A DNA stretch of 64,000 nucleotides from Paenibacillus brasilensis (lineage in GTDB: Bacteria; Bacillota; Bacilli; Paenibacillales; Paenibacillaceae): positions 1,069,001-1,133,000 of the forward strand of contig NZ_CP045298.1 in assembly GCF_009363115.1 (NCBI RefSeq), written 5' to 3'. This document shows positions 35,000 to 43,590 of this stretch, one piece after another. Numbering within the stretch: position 1 is the stretch's first letter; each line of letters starts with the position of its first letter. The position numbers and the translations under genes are program-made. The notes below the pieces were generated by a model. That model was not told the origin of the DNA, made no database searches, and was given only the letters and a program-made list of their open reading frames with translations.

Positions 35000-35398
35000 T
35001 TAACCCTGCGTATGCTTGTGGGCCAGATCCACCAATTTTGTATTTTTAAGATGACGTTCCATTTTTTCCTCCGCTTCCCTCATGACAGCTTGAATCAAGC
35101 ATTCGGAACTGTGGACAAAATCACAATCAAACAAGGAATTTGTACCCTCAATAGCATGGATTATATCCAAAAAGGTAATATCATCCTTATTGCGGGATAT
35201 ACGATAGCCTCCATTGGCTCCGGAAACCGATTCGATCATACCAACTTTCACAAGTCTGGTCAAAATTTTTGAAAGATAGGTTGGTGACACATTCTGGGAT
35301 TCGGCCAACTGCTGAACACCTACCGGCTTAACCGACGAATCGGCAACAAGCATGAGCATGGTGTGCAGAGCATAATTCGTTGCCTTTGTAAATTTCAT
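35000..35398 (-). CDS. Rrf2-family transcriptional regulator
   Basis: The 132-residue protein has the Rrf2 winged helix (YALHTMLMLVADSSVKPVGV, then QQLAESQNVSPTYLSKILTR) and the wing SGANGGYRISR. Two cysteines (CDFVHSSEC) are near residues 92-100, but the three-cysteine cluster pattern of IscR is not complete. It probably controls the reductase and itself through the shared 20-base motif. Redox sensing via the cysteines is possible. Confidence 0.88.
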   Translation of the reverse strand: MKFTKATNYALHTMLMLVADSSVKPVGVQQLAESQNVSPTYLSKILTRLVKVGMIESVSGANGGYRISRNKDDITFLDIIHAIEGTNSLFDCDFVHSSECLIQAVMREAEEKMERHLKNTKLVDLAHKHTQG

Positions 35399-35410
35399 AA
35401 CTACACCTCA

Positions 35411-35430
35411 ATTAAAGACTTATTGTATCT
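35411..35430. promoter_or_regulatory. Rrf2 autoregulation site candidate
   Basis: ATTAAAGACTTATTGTATCT is 13 bases upstream of the Rrf2 start, in the same orientation and at similar distance as the reductase site. Confidence 0.6.
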
Positions 35431-35436
35431 ATGATA

Positions 35437-35460
35437 GCTCCCAATCTGCTGATATGTCAA
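35437..35460 (-). promoter_or_regulatory. Candidate promoter of the Rrf2 gene
   Basis: On the minus strand TTGACA (35460-35455) lies about 18 bases before TATCAT. The transcription start would fall inside the proposed operator. Confidence 0.45.
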
Positions 35461-35527
35461 CCTATCCACAATTAAGGAGGGGCTGAGTCTCGTCACTCTG
35501 CCCCTCCCTGATTCGGGCGCTCTATCA

Positions 35528-36457
35528 CTACGTTCCTTTTTTTCCTGAATCCATGCTGCTCGTATACGTTTCCTTTAAACCAGCAGAGATGCCGTAAAGC
35601 GGTTCCCAACGAAGCCAATGTCTAGCGACCGCGTTACTAAGGCAGCTATGGTGAATGTCTCCCGCCCGCGCTGGTGAATATACGGGGCGGACGGACGAAC
35701 CATGCAGCTTTAGTAAATCATAGGCCAGTCGATTGATGGATGTCGTTCGTCCCGTACTTACATGTACCGTGCGTTGATCCGCAGCGCGTATAGCCGCCAC
35801 ATTCGCTCTGACTACATCCTTGACGTACACAAAGTCGCGGGTCTGTGTTCCGTCGCCGTGAATGAGCAAGGGACTGCCTTTTTTCAGCCGTTCCATAAAA
35901 AGAGCGACTACGCCGCCCTCTCCCTTCGCCGCCTGACCGGGACCATACACGTTTCCGTAACGTAAAATCGTGTAGTTCATGCCATACAGTCGATAAAAAA
36001 GCCGAATATACGACTCTGCGGTCAGCTTGGACAGCCCGTAGCCCGAGATCGGCTCTGTGGGATCGTCTTCATGGATACATTGCTTTTCCAGCTCTCCGTA
36101 CACGCCGGATGTAGAGGCAAATATAAGTTTGGCTACACCGGCTTCATGGCAAGCCTGCAACAGATAGATCGTCCCCAACACATTCACTTCCGCATCCTCA
36201 TCCGGTTGATGAATGGAATGCTGCACATCAGCCTGTGCCGCCAAGTGAAACACAATATCCGGGCTTTCCCGAATCAGCAGCGTCCGGGTTTCAGAGCTGC
36301 GAATATCTGCTATATGCATGACCGCGCGCGGGTCCACATTTGCGACATTCCCGGTCGACAAATTATCCAGCACATGCACTCGGATGCCCGAATCAGCAAG
36401 CGCACGCACCAGATGGGAACCGATAAATCCAGCCCCCCCGGTGACCAAAGCCTTCAC
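35528..36457 (-). CDS. NAD-dependent sugar epimerase/dehydratase (GalE-like)
   Basis: The 309-residue extended SDR has GGAGFIGSHLVRAL at the N-terminus, the catalytic-type YGLSKLTAESYI (YxxxK) and SGVYGELEK. These enzymes epimerise or dehydrate nucleotide sugars. It is the most downstream gene of the long glycan cluster, beside a DUF1796 remnant and facing away from the Rrf2 gene. Likely UDP-glucose 4-epimerase type; exact substrate uncertain. Confidence 0.82.
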   Translation of the reverse strand: MKALVTGGAGFIGSHLVRALADSGIRVHVLDNLSTGNVANVDPRAVMHIADIRSSETRTLLIRESPDIVFHLAAQADVQHSIHQPDEDAEVNVLGTIYLLQACHEAGVAKLIFASTSGVYGELEKQCIHEDDPTEPISGYGLSKLTAESYIRLFYRLYGMNYTILRYGNVYGPGQAAKGEGGVVALFMERLKKGSPLLIHGDGTQTRDFVYVKDVVRANVAAIRAADQRTVHVSTGRTTSINRLAYDLLKLHGSSVRPVYSPARAGDIHHSCLSNAVARHWLRWEPLYGISAGLKETYTSSMDSGKKGT

Positions 36458-36584
36458 TAGCGCACCCTCCTTTTAAACCGAAGCCAAAGTCTTCCTTTCG
36501 CATTATGTTATGCGACGCTCTATAGCTTGGCGCAGGCACACGTACAGACAGTAAAGACAATCTAAGCCTGTATAATCCGGAACC

Positions 36585-36905
36585 TCAGACCTGCAGCCTG
36601 ATGTTTTCCAGCATATAACACCACAGCTCATCCTGACCGTTCCATATATCCTCAGGCGGCAGCGCCATTGAAACCACCCGCTCCGGCCCCCAATCCAGCT
36701 CTATCACCTGCTCCCGGCTGCCCCCCACACGAACCAGCAGCAGACGGGACGCAAGCGCGAATTTCTCCAGTAGCCGTGTGATACGGCGATCAAGCATCGT
36801 TTTGAATGCAGGATAGGAGGTCAGATGCTGATTACCGGAGATCATCCAATCCAGCGGCCCGGCATACGGACGCAGTCCGTTTTTATCCAGCTGAATGGAA
36901 GGCAA
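36585..36905 (-). pseudogene. DUF1796-like protein remnant with lost start and internal deletions
   Basis: The frame starts at a TTG (36903-36905) but reads back to a family-like start, YDAVFSLGGHC, that follows a TAG with no ATG. Then come PYAGPLDWM and YPAFKTMLDRRITRLLEKFA, RLLLVRVGGS and VIELDWGPERVVSMALPP. Members of this putative cysteine-peptidase family that I remember have about 100 more residues between these blocks. The gene therefore looks shortened inside. GGGAGGA before the TTG could still give a protein of 106 residues. It lies between the epimerase and the lone plus-strand gene. Confidence 0.5.
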
Positions 36906-37216
36906 GCAATGTCCTCCCAGGCTGAATACAGCATCATAATCCCCCTATAGGTTCCCAGCAACTCCAGCCTCCGTTTAATTTGCAGCATAAAGGCCATACA
37001 CCACCCAAATGAGGAATGGGCCAGTACGTAGCCAGCAAGATTTTCACAACTGCCTCACCTCCCCGTCTAGTGCATTACGTTCCGTCGCTTCTATTAAATG
37101 TACCTTTTTCAGCATACCCTACCGACAAGCGTACAAGCTTTCCCTTCAATAGATTCATAGTATAGAAGCATCCCTCCAGGGTTCTTCAATATTTTGTTTT
37201 TGAGAGGATAATTCAA
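36906..37216. other. Intergenic region
   Basis: About 310 bases. The right end has the start region of the plus-strand gene (GAGAGG before TTG 37217); the left end belongs to the DUF1796 remnant. No other structure seen. Confidence 0.35.
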
Positions 37217-37594
37217 TTGGCTTTTACAACCGGCTATATGACAAACACGAGAGATTTTGGCACAGCCTGCTCCAATGTTGTTGTGAATTTGGTCAATGAG
37301 GATACCGTGAACGCGGCGACCGTGGCGATCCAAATTTTTTTCTCACTTGTACCGGATACCAAAACACCGTTGTATGTGAGCTCGATTAACTTACCTGCAA
37401 ATTCCATTGCCCGCCGTACCTTTTTCATTCAAGGGGTACTTGCCTATGAGGTGCAATACAACGTAGTCTCCGCTGCTCCAGCCAATGTCGTTCTGTCCAA
37501 CTTTGGGCTGGACCAATTCGGTAATATTGTGCAGGAGCACCGTGTTCTTCAGTCGGAGCTGACTACAATCGCAGCACTGTCTCCTGTTAGTTAA
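37217..37594 (+). CDS. Beta-rich hypothetical protein inside the glycan cluster
   Basis: The 125-residue protein is uncharged and beta-rich (NVVVNLVNEDTVNAATVAIQ; SINLPANSIARRTFFIQGVL). It is the only plus-strand gene in a 19-kb minus-strand cluster and has its own AGAGG nine bases before the TTG start. It has no cysteine except Cys18 and no signal peptide. The composition and position suggest a surface structural protein, perhaps the glycosylated acceptor, but I recognise no family. Confidence 0.6.
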   Translation: MAFTTGYMTNTRDFGTACSNVVVNLVNEDTVNAATVAIQIFFSLVPDTKTPLYVSSINLPANSIARRTFFIQGVLAYEVQYNVVSAAPANVVLSNFGLDQFGNIVQEHRVLQSELTTIAALSPVS

Positions 37595-37598
37595 AAGC

Positions 37599-38792
37599 TC
37601 AGCCCTGCTCCAGTGCCTGATGTAATCTATGGGTATAATACACGTAATTCCATTCCGGCGGTATGGACTGAACTCCTCGGCCGCTGCCGACGGTTGAATG
37701 ATCATCTGTATAGTAGGAAAAGGCATGTGTAGCCTGGAGTGGACGCAGCAAATCCGTCAAATACAGCAAATCGGTCACAGCAATATACGGTTTGACACCG
37801 AAGCATACAACAAAGCGGGTCACTGTTTCCCCTATGGCCTGAATCAGTGCTTCCACGACAGAATAGTGCGGTCTTGGCGTTACGATTAGTCGAGGATCTT
37901 GCATCATGGACAGGAAAGAGGCAGCTCCCTGTTCCGGCGTTAAATCCAGTAACCGAATCATGCAATTGCTGTAGTGCTGCTCCAGCAGGTTATCCAGTAA
38001 TGGCTCGGCTTGAGTCATATCTGTGACAGGCATTAAAATGGTCATTTCAAGCGGGATGCCCCGACGCGCTCTCGCCTCATACTTGGCGATTTGAAATGCG
38101 TGCCGATAGCGCCGGTGTTCCCCCTGGCTGTGCAAGCTGGCCGATACGCTAAAAGCTGAATTTACCCGGTAATCCATCAGGATTTCCGGGATGAATTTCA
38201 TGCTGCACGTCTCGGTCAGCCGCAGCCAGTAGTCATAATCCTCCACGGGTTGCAGCCGATAGCCGCTAATCTGGCGGGCATATTTGCTTTTGTACATAAA
38301 CGAAACCCCGACAATGCTGGCGTTCAGTAATTCATGATGCGGCTGGCTTTGATATCGGATCAGCGCTTGTTGGTGCTGCTCGTCATGCAGCGGGTTCCCT
38401 CCGGCGTCCACCTGCCGGAAGGTGGAGAATACAAGGCCGAGCGAGTCCGGCCCCTGCATCAGTTCCTGCCGCAATCGTTCTACGAATGAAGGATAATAAA
38501 CATTATCACTCGATACCCACGTCACATAGGTGATTGCAGGGTCCTGGAACAACTCGTCGAAGCCCCGATTGAGGGCACTGGATACTCCTTTGTTCTCGGG
38601 AAGTGTAATCAACTGAACGCGCGGGTCCCCCCCTGCTGCGTGGAGCGCCGGTCCTATCATTTCCGGCGCTCCGTCAATAACAATAATAAACCGGAACGCT
38701 CCGTAGCTCTGAGAAAGTACGGACGAAATCGCAGCTTGTAGATAACCGATATCCTGTTTGTAAAGCGGCATAACAATCCCCGTATCGCTCAT
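37599..38792 (-). CDS. Family 2 glycosyltransferase with second small domain
   Basis: The 397-residue protein starts at ATG 38790-38792, after AGGGGGG. The GT-A fold is shown by VMPLYKQDIGYLQAAISSVL, FIIVIDGAPEM and the DxD-like SSDNVYYPSF, followed by SGYRLQPVEDYDYWLRL. A C-terminal part with MTILMPVTDMTQAEPLLDNL looks like a second, degenerate GT-A domain. It probably adds one sugar to the cluster's glycan. Confidence 0.82.
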   Translation of the reverse strand: MSDTGIVMPLYKQDIGYLQAAISSVLSQSYGAFRFIIVIDGAPEMIGPALHAAGGDPRVQLITLPENKGVSSALNRGFDELFQDPAITYVTWVSSDNVYYPSFVERLRQELMQGPDSLGLVFSTFRQVDAGGNPLHDEQHQQALIRYQSQPHHELLNASIVGVSFMYKSKYARQISGYRLQPVEDYDYWLRLTETCSMKFIPEILMDYRVNSAFSVSASLHSQGEHRRYRHAFQIAKYEARARRGIPLEMTILMPVTDMTQAEPLLDNLLEQHYSNCMIRLLDLTPEQGAASFLSMMQDPRLIVTPRPHYSVVEALIQAIGETVTRFVVCFGVKPYIAVTDLLYLTDLLRPLQATHAFSYYTDDHSTVGSGRGVQSIPPEWNYVYYTHRLHQALEQG

Positions 38793-38850
38793 ATCAATCC
38801 CCCCTGATCTACTTTCCGGGTTCATATGGTTCTCTAATGAGAAAGCCATT

Positions 38851-39564
38851 CTAAGATAGACCGTTCAATAGCTGATTAAAGCGATCTTGATAACGTGCTT
38901 GGGTGATGCGATATTCCCGCTCAACGTCTGGCCAATGCTTTTTGGTTCCCATTTCATCATGCCAGCGATAATTAACCAGCGACTCATTCAGAAAAAGAAA
39001 TGGATATCCCGCCAGCATCACTCGGTACCACATATCCAGATCATGGGTATACGGCAGCAATTCATCGAATAGACCGATATGTGAGAACAGCTCCTTTTTA
39101 AACATGACCGTGCATCCATTAACCGGATTACCCTGCTGGAAAAAACGGTAAAACTCTGTCAGGGACGGGAATACGGCTGCTGTCTGATAGCTTGTGATTT
39201 GGCTGTATTGATTGATGAAATTGAAATTGGTATGAGAGATATGAGCACCATGTTCAACCATAAAAGAAACCTGGTTATTAATTTTGTCTCTATGGTAGGT
39301 ATCATCCGAGCTGAGCCACGCAATATATTCGCCGCTGGCATGTCGGATACCGTGATTCAATGCGCTGGCTGTTCCACCGTTGGCTTTGCCCAAATAATGT
39401 ATATACGGACGATAGGGCTGGAGCATTTCGACATGTGTCGTGGACCCATCATCGACGACAATAATCTCAAGTGGTCCGTAGGTTTGCTCCAATGCGCTTT
39501 GTAAAGCCTGATCCACGTAAGCACAGTTATAAAAGGGAATGACGATCGTTACTTTCGGTCTCAT
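38851..39564 (-). CDS. Family 2 glycosyltransferase
   Basis: The 237-residue protein (ATG 39562-39564, AAGGAAGG upstream) has the GT2 start VTIVIPFYNCAYVDQALQSA, IIVVDDGSTT, LSSDDTYHRDK and a late YTHDLDMWYRVML. It overlaps the preceding epimerase gene by four bases. Upstream in-frame codons belong to that gene's region. Donor and acceptor unknown. Confidence 0.85.
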   Translation of the reverse strand: MRPKVTIVIPFYNCAYVDQALQSALEQTYGPLEIIVVDDGSTTHVEMLQPYRPYIHYLGKANGGTASALNHGIRHASGEYIAWLSSDDTYHRDKINNQVSFMVEHGAHISHTNFNFINQYSQITSYQTAAVFPSLTEFYRFFQQGNPVNGCTVMFKKELFSHIGLFDELLPYTHDLDMWYRVMLAGYPFLFLNESLVNYRWHDEMGTKKHWPDVEREYRITQARYQDRFNQLLNGLS

Positions 39565-40562
39565 ATCGTTCCTTCCTTTCCAGCTCGGCGGTATTGAATC
39601 ATATCCTCTAGTGATTGCTCTAGCTGTATGTTCGGCTTCCAGCCCATGTCCTCCAGCTCCTTTGCACGGTATGCCTCCGTCGCTGCTGACTCTGCTGTGT
39701 CCCCCCATTGTACAGGGACAGATGTATTCGCCAGTGCAACCATACGCTCCACGATATGGCCCAGCTCTACGATGCTGCCTGTGCAGACCGGATAAATACG
39801 GCCCGGCACACCTTGCTCCAGCAGCACACCATACGCACGAACGGCGTCGCGAACGTCCAGAAAATCACGCTGCGCATGTCGGGAAGATACCCGAAACGGG
39901 GCAGGGGCAGCTTCAGTTACCGACTGCCCTTTCATGCGTTCCGTCCGAACGATATACCCCGCCAGTAATGCGCAAAATCCGGTTGAGGGACCCGGGCCGA
40001 TCAAGTTGCAAGGCTCCGCCAGCATAACGGATTGATCGAATAGCGCACCCCACGACAGCGCGACTGCCTCTTGAAGGCTTTTGCTGAGACTGTATGGGTG
40101 CGTAGGATGATACGGAGCGTGCAAAGCCGTCTTAAGCCGAGAGCCCGCCACAACAATTCGAGCTTTGGGAAAAGGGCGCAGTGCATCCAGCAAATACAAT
40201 GTGGACAGTACATTGGATTCCATATACAGCAGTGGACTTTGCCATGATTCAGGCACCGAGTTTTTACCGCCCAGATGAAGCACATAATCCGGAGCAATCT
40301 GGCGAATGACTTCGCCAAGACGTTTCTTGTCGAGCAAATCGCACACATAAGGCGCGATGCGGACATGAGTGCCGACATCCGGACTGAGGTTCTCATCCCC
40401 AGCCAGTGAGATCAGCTTTGATGCGGAAGCGGCAGTACGAGTCAGCGCCGCCACCTCCCAGCCAAGCTTTGCAAAATAGCGGCAGGCATGCATCCCGGTA
40501 TAGCCCGCCGCTCCGGTAATGACTATGACAGGCCGACGTGGTTCCGCTGTGCTTCTGTCCAT
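39561..40562 (-). CDS. NAD-dependent epimerase/dehydratase (GDP-mannose dehydratase-like)
   Basis: The 333-residue extended SDR has ITGAAGYTGMHACRYF, HLGGKNSVPESW and the active-site-like PYSLSKSLQEAV (YxxxK). The pattern resembles GDP-4-keto-6-deoxymannose reductases and 4,6-dehydratases. Its start overlaps the end of the upstream RmlD-like gene by 40 bases. Confidence 0.8.
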   Translation of the reverse strand: MDRSTAEPRRPVIVITGAAGYTGMHACRYFAKLGWEVAALTRTAASASKLISLAGDENLSPDVGTHVRIAPYVCDLLDKKRLGEVIRQIAPDYVLHLGGKNSVPESWQSPLLYMESNVLSTLYLLDALRPFPKARIVVAGSRLKTALHAPYHPTHPYSLSKSLQEAVALSWGALFDQSVMLAEPCNLIGPGPSTGFCALLAGYIVRTERMKGQSVTEAAPAPFRVSSRHAQRDFLDVRDAVRAYGVLLEQGVPGRIYPVCTGSIVELGHIVERMVALANTSVPVQWGDTAESAATEAYRAKELEDMGWKPNIQLEQSLEDMIQYRRAGKEGTI

Positions 40563-41377
40563 TCCAGCAGCTCCTTCAGCATGATGCTGTAGTGAGGAAC
40601 ATCGTAGAGCAGATCGGCCCGGGTAGAACGAAGCGTCCGATCCTGTACCGGCTCATCTTTCGGCACGATCCGAATATCCTCCCTCTTCCAGATGTCTTTA
40701 AACAGCAACAGCAAATCATGCTTGCTGATCGGTTCAGGGTGAACCAGATGAATAAGTCCATCCAGTGGCTTATTCATAAGCACCCGTATCGCTTTAGCTA
40801 ATTCCAGTGTCGTGACCCCGTTCCAAAAAACACGGCGATACCCGTCAACATCTCCGCTCTGCTGCAAGAACCAGTGCAGCAGACCAATGCCTCCCGCCCG
40901 AATTTCCGGGCCGATAATGGAGGTGCGAATGGTCAGATGCCCTGCCGCCTTTACTTCTCCGAGTATTTTCGTCACAGCATAGGCGCTTGTCCCGTCAGGC
41001 TGATCCGTCTCCTTGTATAGACCAGGAACCCGCTTTCCCTCAAATACGCAATCCGTGCTGATATGAATGAGACGGGCACCGATGCCGTCCGCCGTCCGCT
41101 GAATAAGATGAGGCAGCAGACCATTGATTTGGTATGCTGTAATCTGATCCTCCCCGGCATACTGATTCAGTACGCCTACCGCGTTAATGATGACATCTGG
41201 CCGCACACTCCGCACCAGTTGCTCCACCATAAAGCTGTCCCTTACATCCAGCAGCAGACCGCCTTTACTTTCGGGATCACGGGTGGTGTAGAAGACGTTA
41301 TACCCACCCTGATGTTGAAAGTAATCGACCAGGACATGGCCCGCCATGCCGTTACCGCCCAAAATAAGCAGCTTCAT
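40523..41377 (-). CDS. RmlD/CapF-like NADPH-dependent sugar-nucleotide reductase
   Basis: The 284-residue protein has LILGGNGMAGHVLVDYFQHQ, INAVGVLNQYAGED, ISTDCVFEGKR and YAVTKILGE (YxxxK). In CapE-CapF-CapG pathways the middle enzyme reduces the 4-keto sugar; CapF has an extra C-terminal cupin, absent here. It overlaps the CapE-like gene by four bases, and the three enzymes are consecutive. Confidence 0.82.
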   Translation of the reverse strand: MKLLILGGNGMAGHVLVDYFQHQGGYNVFYTTRDPESKGGLLLDVRDSFMVEQLVRSVRPDVIINAVGVLNQYAGEDQITAYQINGLLPHLIQRTADGIGARLIHISTDCVFEGKRVPGLYKETDQPDGTSAYAVTKILGEVKAAGHLTIRTSIIGPEIRAGGIGLLHWFLQQSGDVDGYRRVFWNGVTTLELAKAIRVLMNKPLDGLIHLVHPEPISKHDLLLLFKDIWKREDIRIVPKDEPVQDRTLRSTRADLLYDVPHYSIMLKELLEWTEAQRNHVGLS

Positions 41378-42360
41378 TTAATGAACCCCCCGCTCTGGAG
41401 GATGCTTCGAATTTCCTTTTTGGACATCAGATTGAACTCCGAGCTAAAGCTGCTGAATGACACCGGAGGGCACTGACTATAGCGGTCTTTTAATTGAGGA
41501 ATATTTAAAGTTGGGAGAATGACTAAATATTGATCGTCATACACAACCGTTGTCAGGCTTTCAAAATCACTCATCAAAATCTCATGAATTTTCTCGCCGG
41601 GACGGACACCTTGTTCCACAATTTCTACGTTTTCCACACCCGAATCTTCAATGAGTACCTCAGCCAGATCCAAAATACGGCAGGTTGGCATAGTCATGAT
41701 AAAAATTTCTCCGCCGATGCTTTCCACCGAGGCTTTGAACAGGAGACTGATTGCATCACGCAGGGTCAGGAAAAAGCGGGTCATTTTCATATCTGTAATC
41801 GAAACCTTGCCCTTTTGGCGAATCTGACTTTGAAACAGATGCACTACGCTGCCGTTTGTACCCAATACATTACCGCCACGCACCGTCACAAACCGTGTAT
41901 CACTATTCAGCAGATTGGCGTAGACAATCAGTTTTTCCCCAATCGCTTTGGTCATGCCGTAAAAATTGGACGGATTCGCAGCCTTGTCAGTCGATATATA
42001 AATTACTTTTTTTACCTCATTGGCAACAGCGGCCTCGATTACGTTTTGCGTGCCTACGACATTGGTCTTGAGTGCTTCATAGGGCTGATCCTCGCAGACA
42101 GGCACGTGCTTGAGGGCCGCCAAATGAAACACATAGTCCACACCCTGACAAGCGGTAATCAGCGCCTCCTTATCCCGAATATCCCCAATACAGAAGCTGA
42201 GTCGTTCATCCTCAAACTGTCTGCTCATGGCAACCTGGTTCGATTCTCCGCGTGAATAGATAATGACCTCTTTGGGGTTACGCGGCAGTAGCTGGGTAAC
42301 CAGCTCATGCCCCCAGGAGCCGGTACCGCCGGTAACCAAGATACGTTGATTTTCAAACAT
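41374..42360 (-). CDS. UDP-GlcNAc 4,6-dehydratase/5-epimerase (CapE/FnlA-like)
   Basis: The 328-residue SDR has ILVTGGTGSWGHELVTQLLP, FHLAALKHVPVCEDQPYEAL and the signature ISTDKAANPSNFYGMTKAIG, characteristic of the CapD/FlaA1/CapE class that lacks Tyr at the usual site or uses MxxxK. The start is ATG 42358-42360, seven bases after GGAGGG. It should turn UDP-GlcNAc to the 4-keto-6-deoxy sugar for a deoxy-acetamido sugar such as UDP-FucNAc. Confidence 0.85.
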   Translation of the reverse strand: MFENQRILVTGGTGSWGHELVTQLLPRNPKEVIIYSRGESNQVAMSRQFEDERLSFCIGDIRDKEALITACQGVDYVFHLAALKHVPVCEDQPYEALKTNVVGTQNVIEAAVANEVKKVIYISTDKAANPSNFYGMTKAIGEKLIVYANLLNSDTRFVTVRGGNVLGTNGSVVHLFQSQIRQKGKVSITDMKMTRFFLTLRDAISLLFKASVESIGGEIFIMTMPTCRILDLAEVLIEDSGVENVEIVEQGVRPGEKIHEILMSDFESLTTVVYDDQYLVILPTLNIPQLKDRYSQCPPVSFSSFSSEFNLMSKKEIRSILQSGGFIK

Positions 42361-43444
42361 GCCGTTTCCCTCCAAGCAGAAATTTAACTACTTTATCCGA
42401 CACATCTTCCGCCAGATAGCCTGCGGGACACTGCCAGTTATGCTGCATCCCGGTCATTAAGGCTACCGCGTTCGCTATAACCTCGCCGTCGAGTCCGGAT
42501 ACGATATTACTGCCGCAATCTACCGTTTCCGGCCGTTCTGTCGTCCGGCGCATCGTGACTGTTGGCACGCCCATGACGCAGCATTCCTCCTGTACGGTAC
42601 CGCTGTCCGTCAAAGCACAGCGGGTATGCCGCTCCAGCAGCACAAAGTCAAAAAATCCGAACGGTTCGTGGAATTCCACCAGCGGATCAAGCCGGGTCGG
42701 CGGATGGCTTGCGATTCGGGCGGCGGTGCGAGGATGAATGCTGCAAATGATCCGCTGCCCGAATCGCTGGGCTACCCGGTTAAGACCATCCAAAATACCC
42801 AGCAAATGCGGCGGATGGTCAACATTTTCAGCTCTGTGGGCAGTAACCAGGAAATATTCCCCCGGCGACAATCCGAGCTTATTCAAAATATCGCTGCCGG
42901 ACACCTCTTTCTCATAGTGCTGCATTACTTCGTAGATCGGATTCCCAGTCAGTATAATTCGTTGACTCGGAAAGCCCTCCCGTATGAGATGCTGCTTGCT
43001 TTGCTCTGTATACGGCATATTAATCGTAGAAATGGCGTCAATGACACGGCGGTTCTTCTCCTCCGGCACATCCAGATCATAGCAGCGGTTTCCCGCCTCC
43101 ATATGCACGACCGGGTAGCCCATACGTTCCGCAAGCAATGCACATAAAGCACTGTTCGTATCACCTAGCAGCAGCACATGATCCGGGCGTTCCTTGTTTA
43201 AAATCTCCTCCATCTGCGAATACATGGCAGACAGCTGTTTGCCTAGCGTTCCCGCCTTCTCCTGAAGCACATAGTCCGGGGCACGCAGGCCCAGCTCGCG
43301 GAAGAATTGCCCGCTCAGGCTTTCGGTGTAATTTTGGCCCGTATGCACAAGCACATGTTCATCTGCATGTCGATCCAGCTTTGGAATGATTAGGCTGAGC
43401 CGTATAATTTCCGGTCTTGTGCCGAGCACGGTCAATATTTTCAT
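42353..43444 (-). CDS. Non-hydrolysing UDP-GlcNAc 2-epimerase (CapG/FnlC/WecB-like)
   Basis: The 363-residue protein has VLGTRPEIIRLSLIIPKLD, HTGQNYTESL, LLGDTNSALCALLAERMG, HMEAGNRCYDLDVPEEKNR and TDSGTVQEECCVMGVPTVTM, all standard for the family. ATG 43442-43444 begins the family core. Together with the two preceding enzymes it would complete UDP-L-FucNAc or a related sugar. It is the first gene of this metabolic trio. Confidence 0.9.
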   Translation of the reverse strand: MKILTVLGTRPEIIRLSLIIPKLDRHADEHVLVHTGQNYTESLSGQFFRELGLRAPDYVLQEKAGTLGKQLSAMYSQMEEILNKERPDHVLLLGDTNSALCALLAERMGYPVVHMEAGNRCYDLDVPEEKNRRVIDAISTINMPYTEQSKQHLIREGFPSQRIILTGNPIYEVMQHYEKEVSGSDILNKLGLSPGEYFLVTAHRAENVDHPPHLLGILDGLNRVAQRFGQRIICSIHPRTAARIASHPPTRLDPLVEFHEPFGFFDFVLLERHTRCALTDSGTVQEECCVMGVPTVTMRRTTERPETVDCGSNIVSGLDGEVIANAVALMTGMQHNWQCPAGYLAEDVSDKVVKFLLGGKRHV

Positions 43445-43557
43445 AGTTTTGGAACCCACCTTTGCTGTCGTTGTTTCATTAAGCTGTGGAGTTCAATATG
43501 AGATTCATCCAGCAGGCTGGCTATGCTCCAGTTTGATGTTCAGTTTGATGTTCAGTT

Positions 43558-43590
43558 CAACGGTCCGGTGTATGTTCACCCGGACCGTTG
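43558..43590 (-). terminator. Hairpin at the end of the basic-tailed glycosyltransferase gene
   Basis: CAACGGTCCGG pairs perfectly with CCGGACCGTTG across an 11-base loop. It overlaps the stop at 43576. There is no T run, so it may attenuate or protect mRNA. A tandem GTTTGATGTTCA repeat follows it. Confidence 0.55.
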
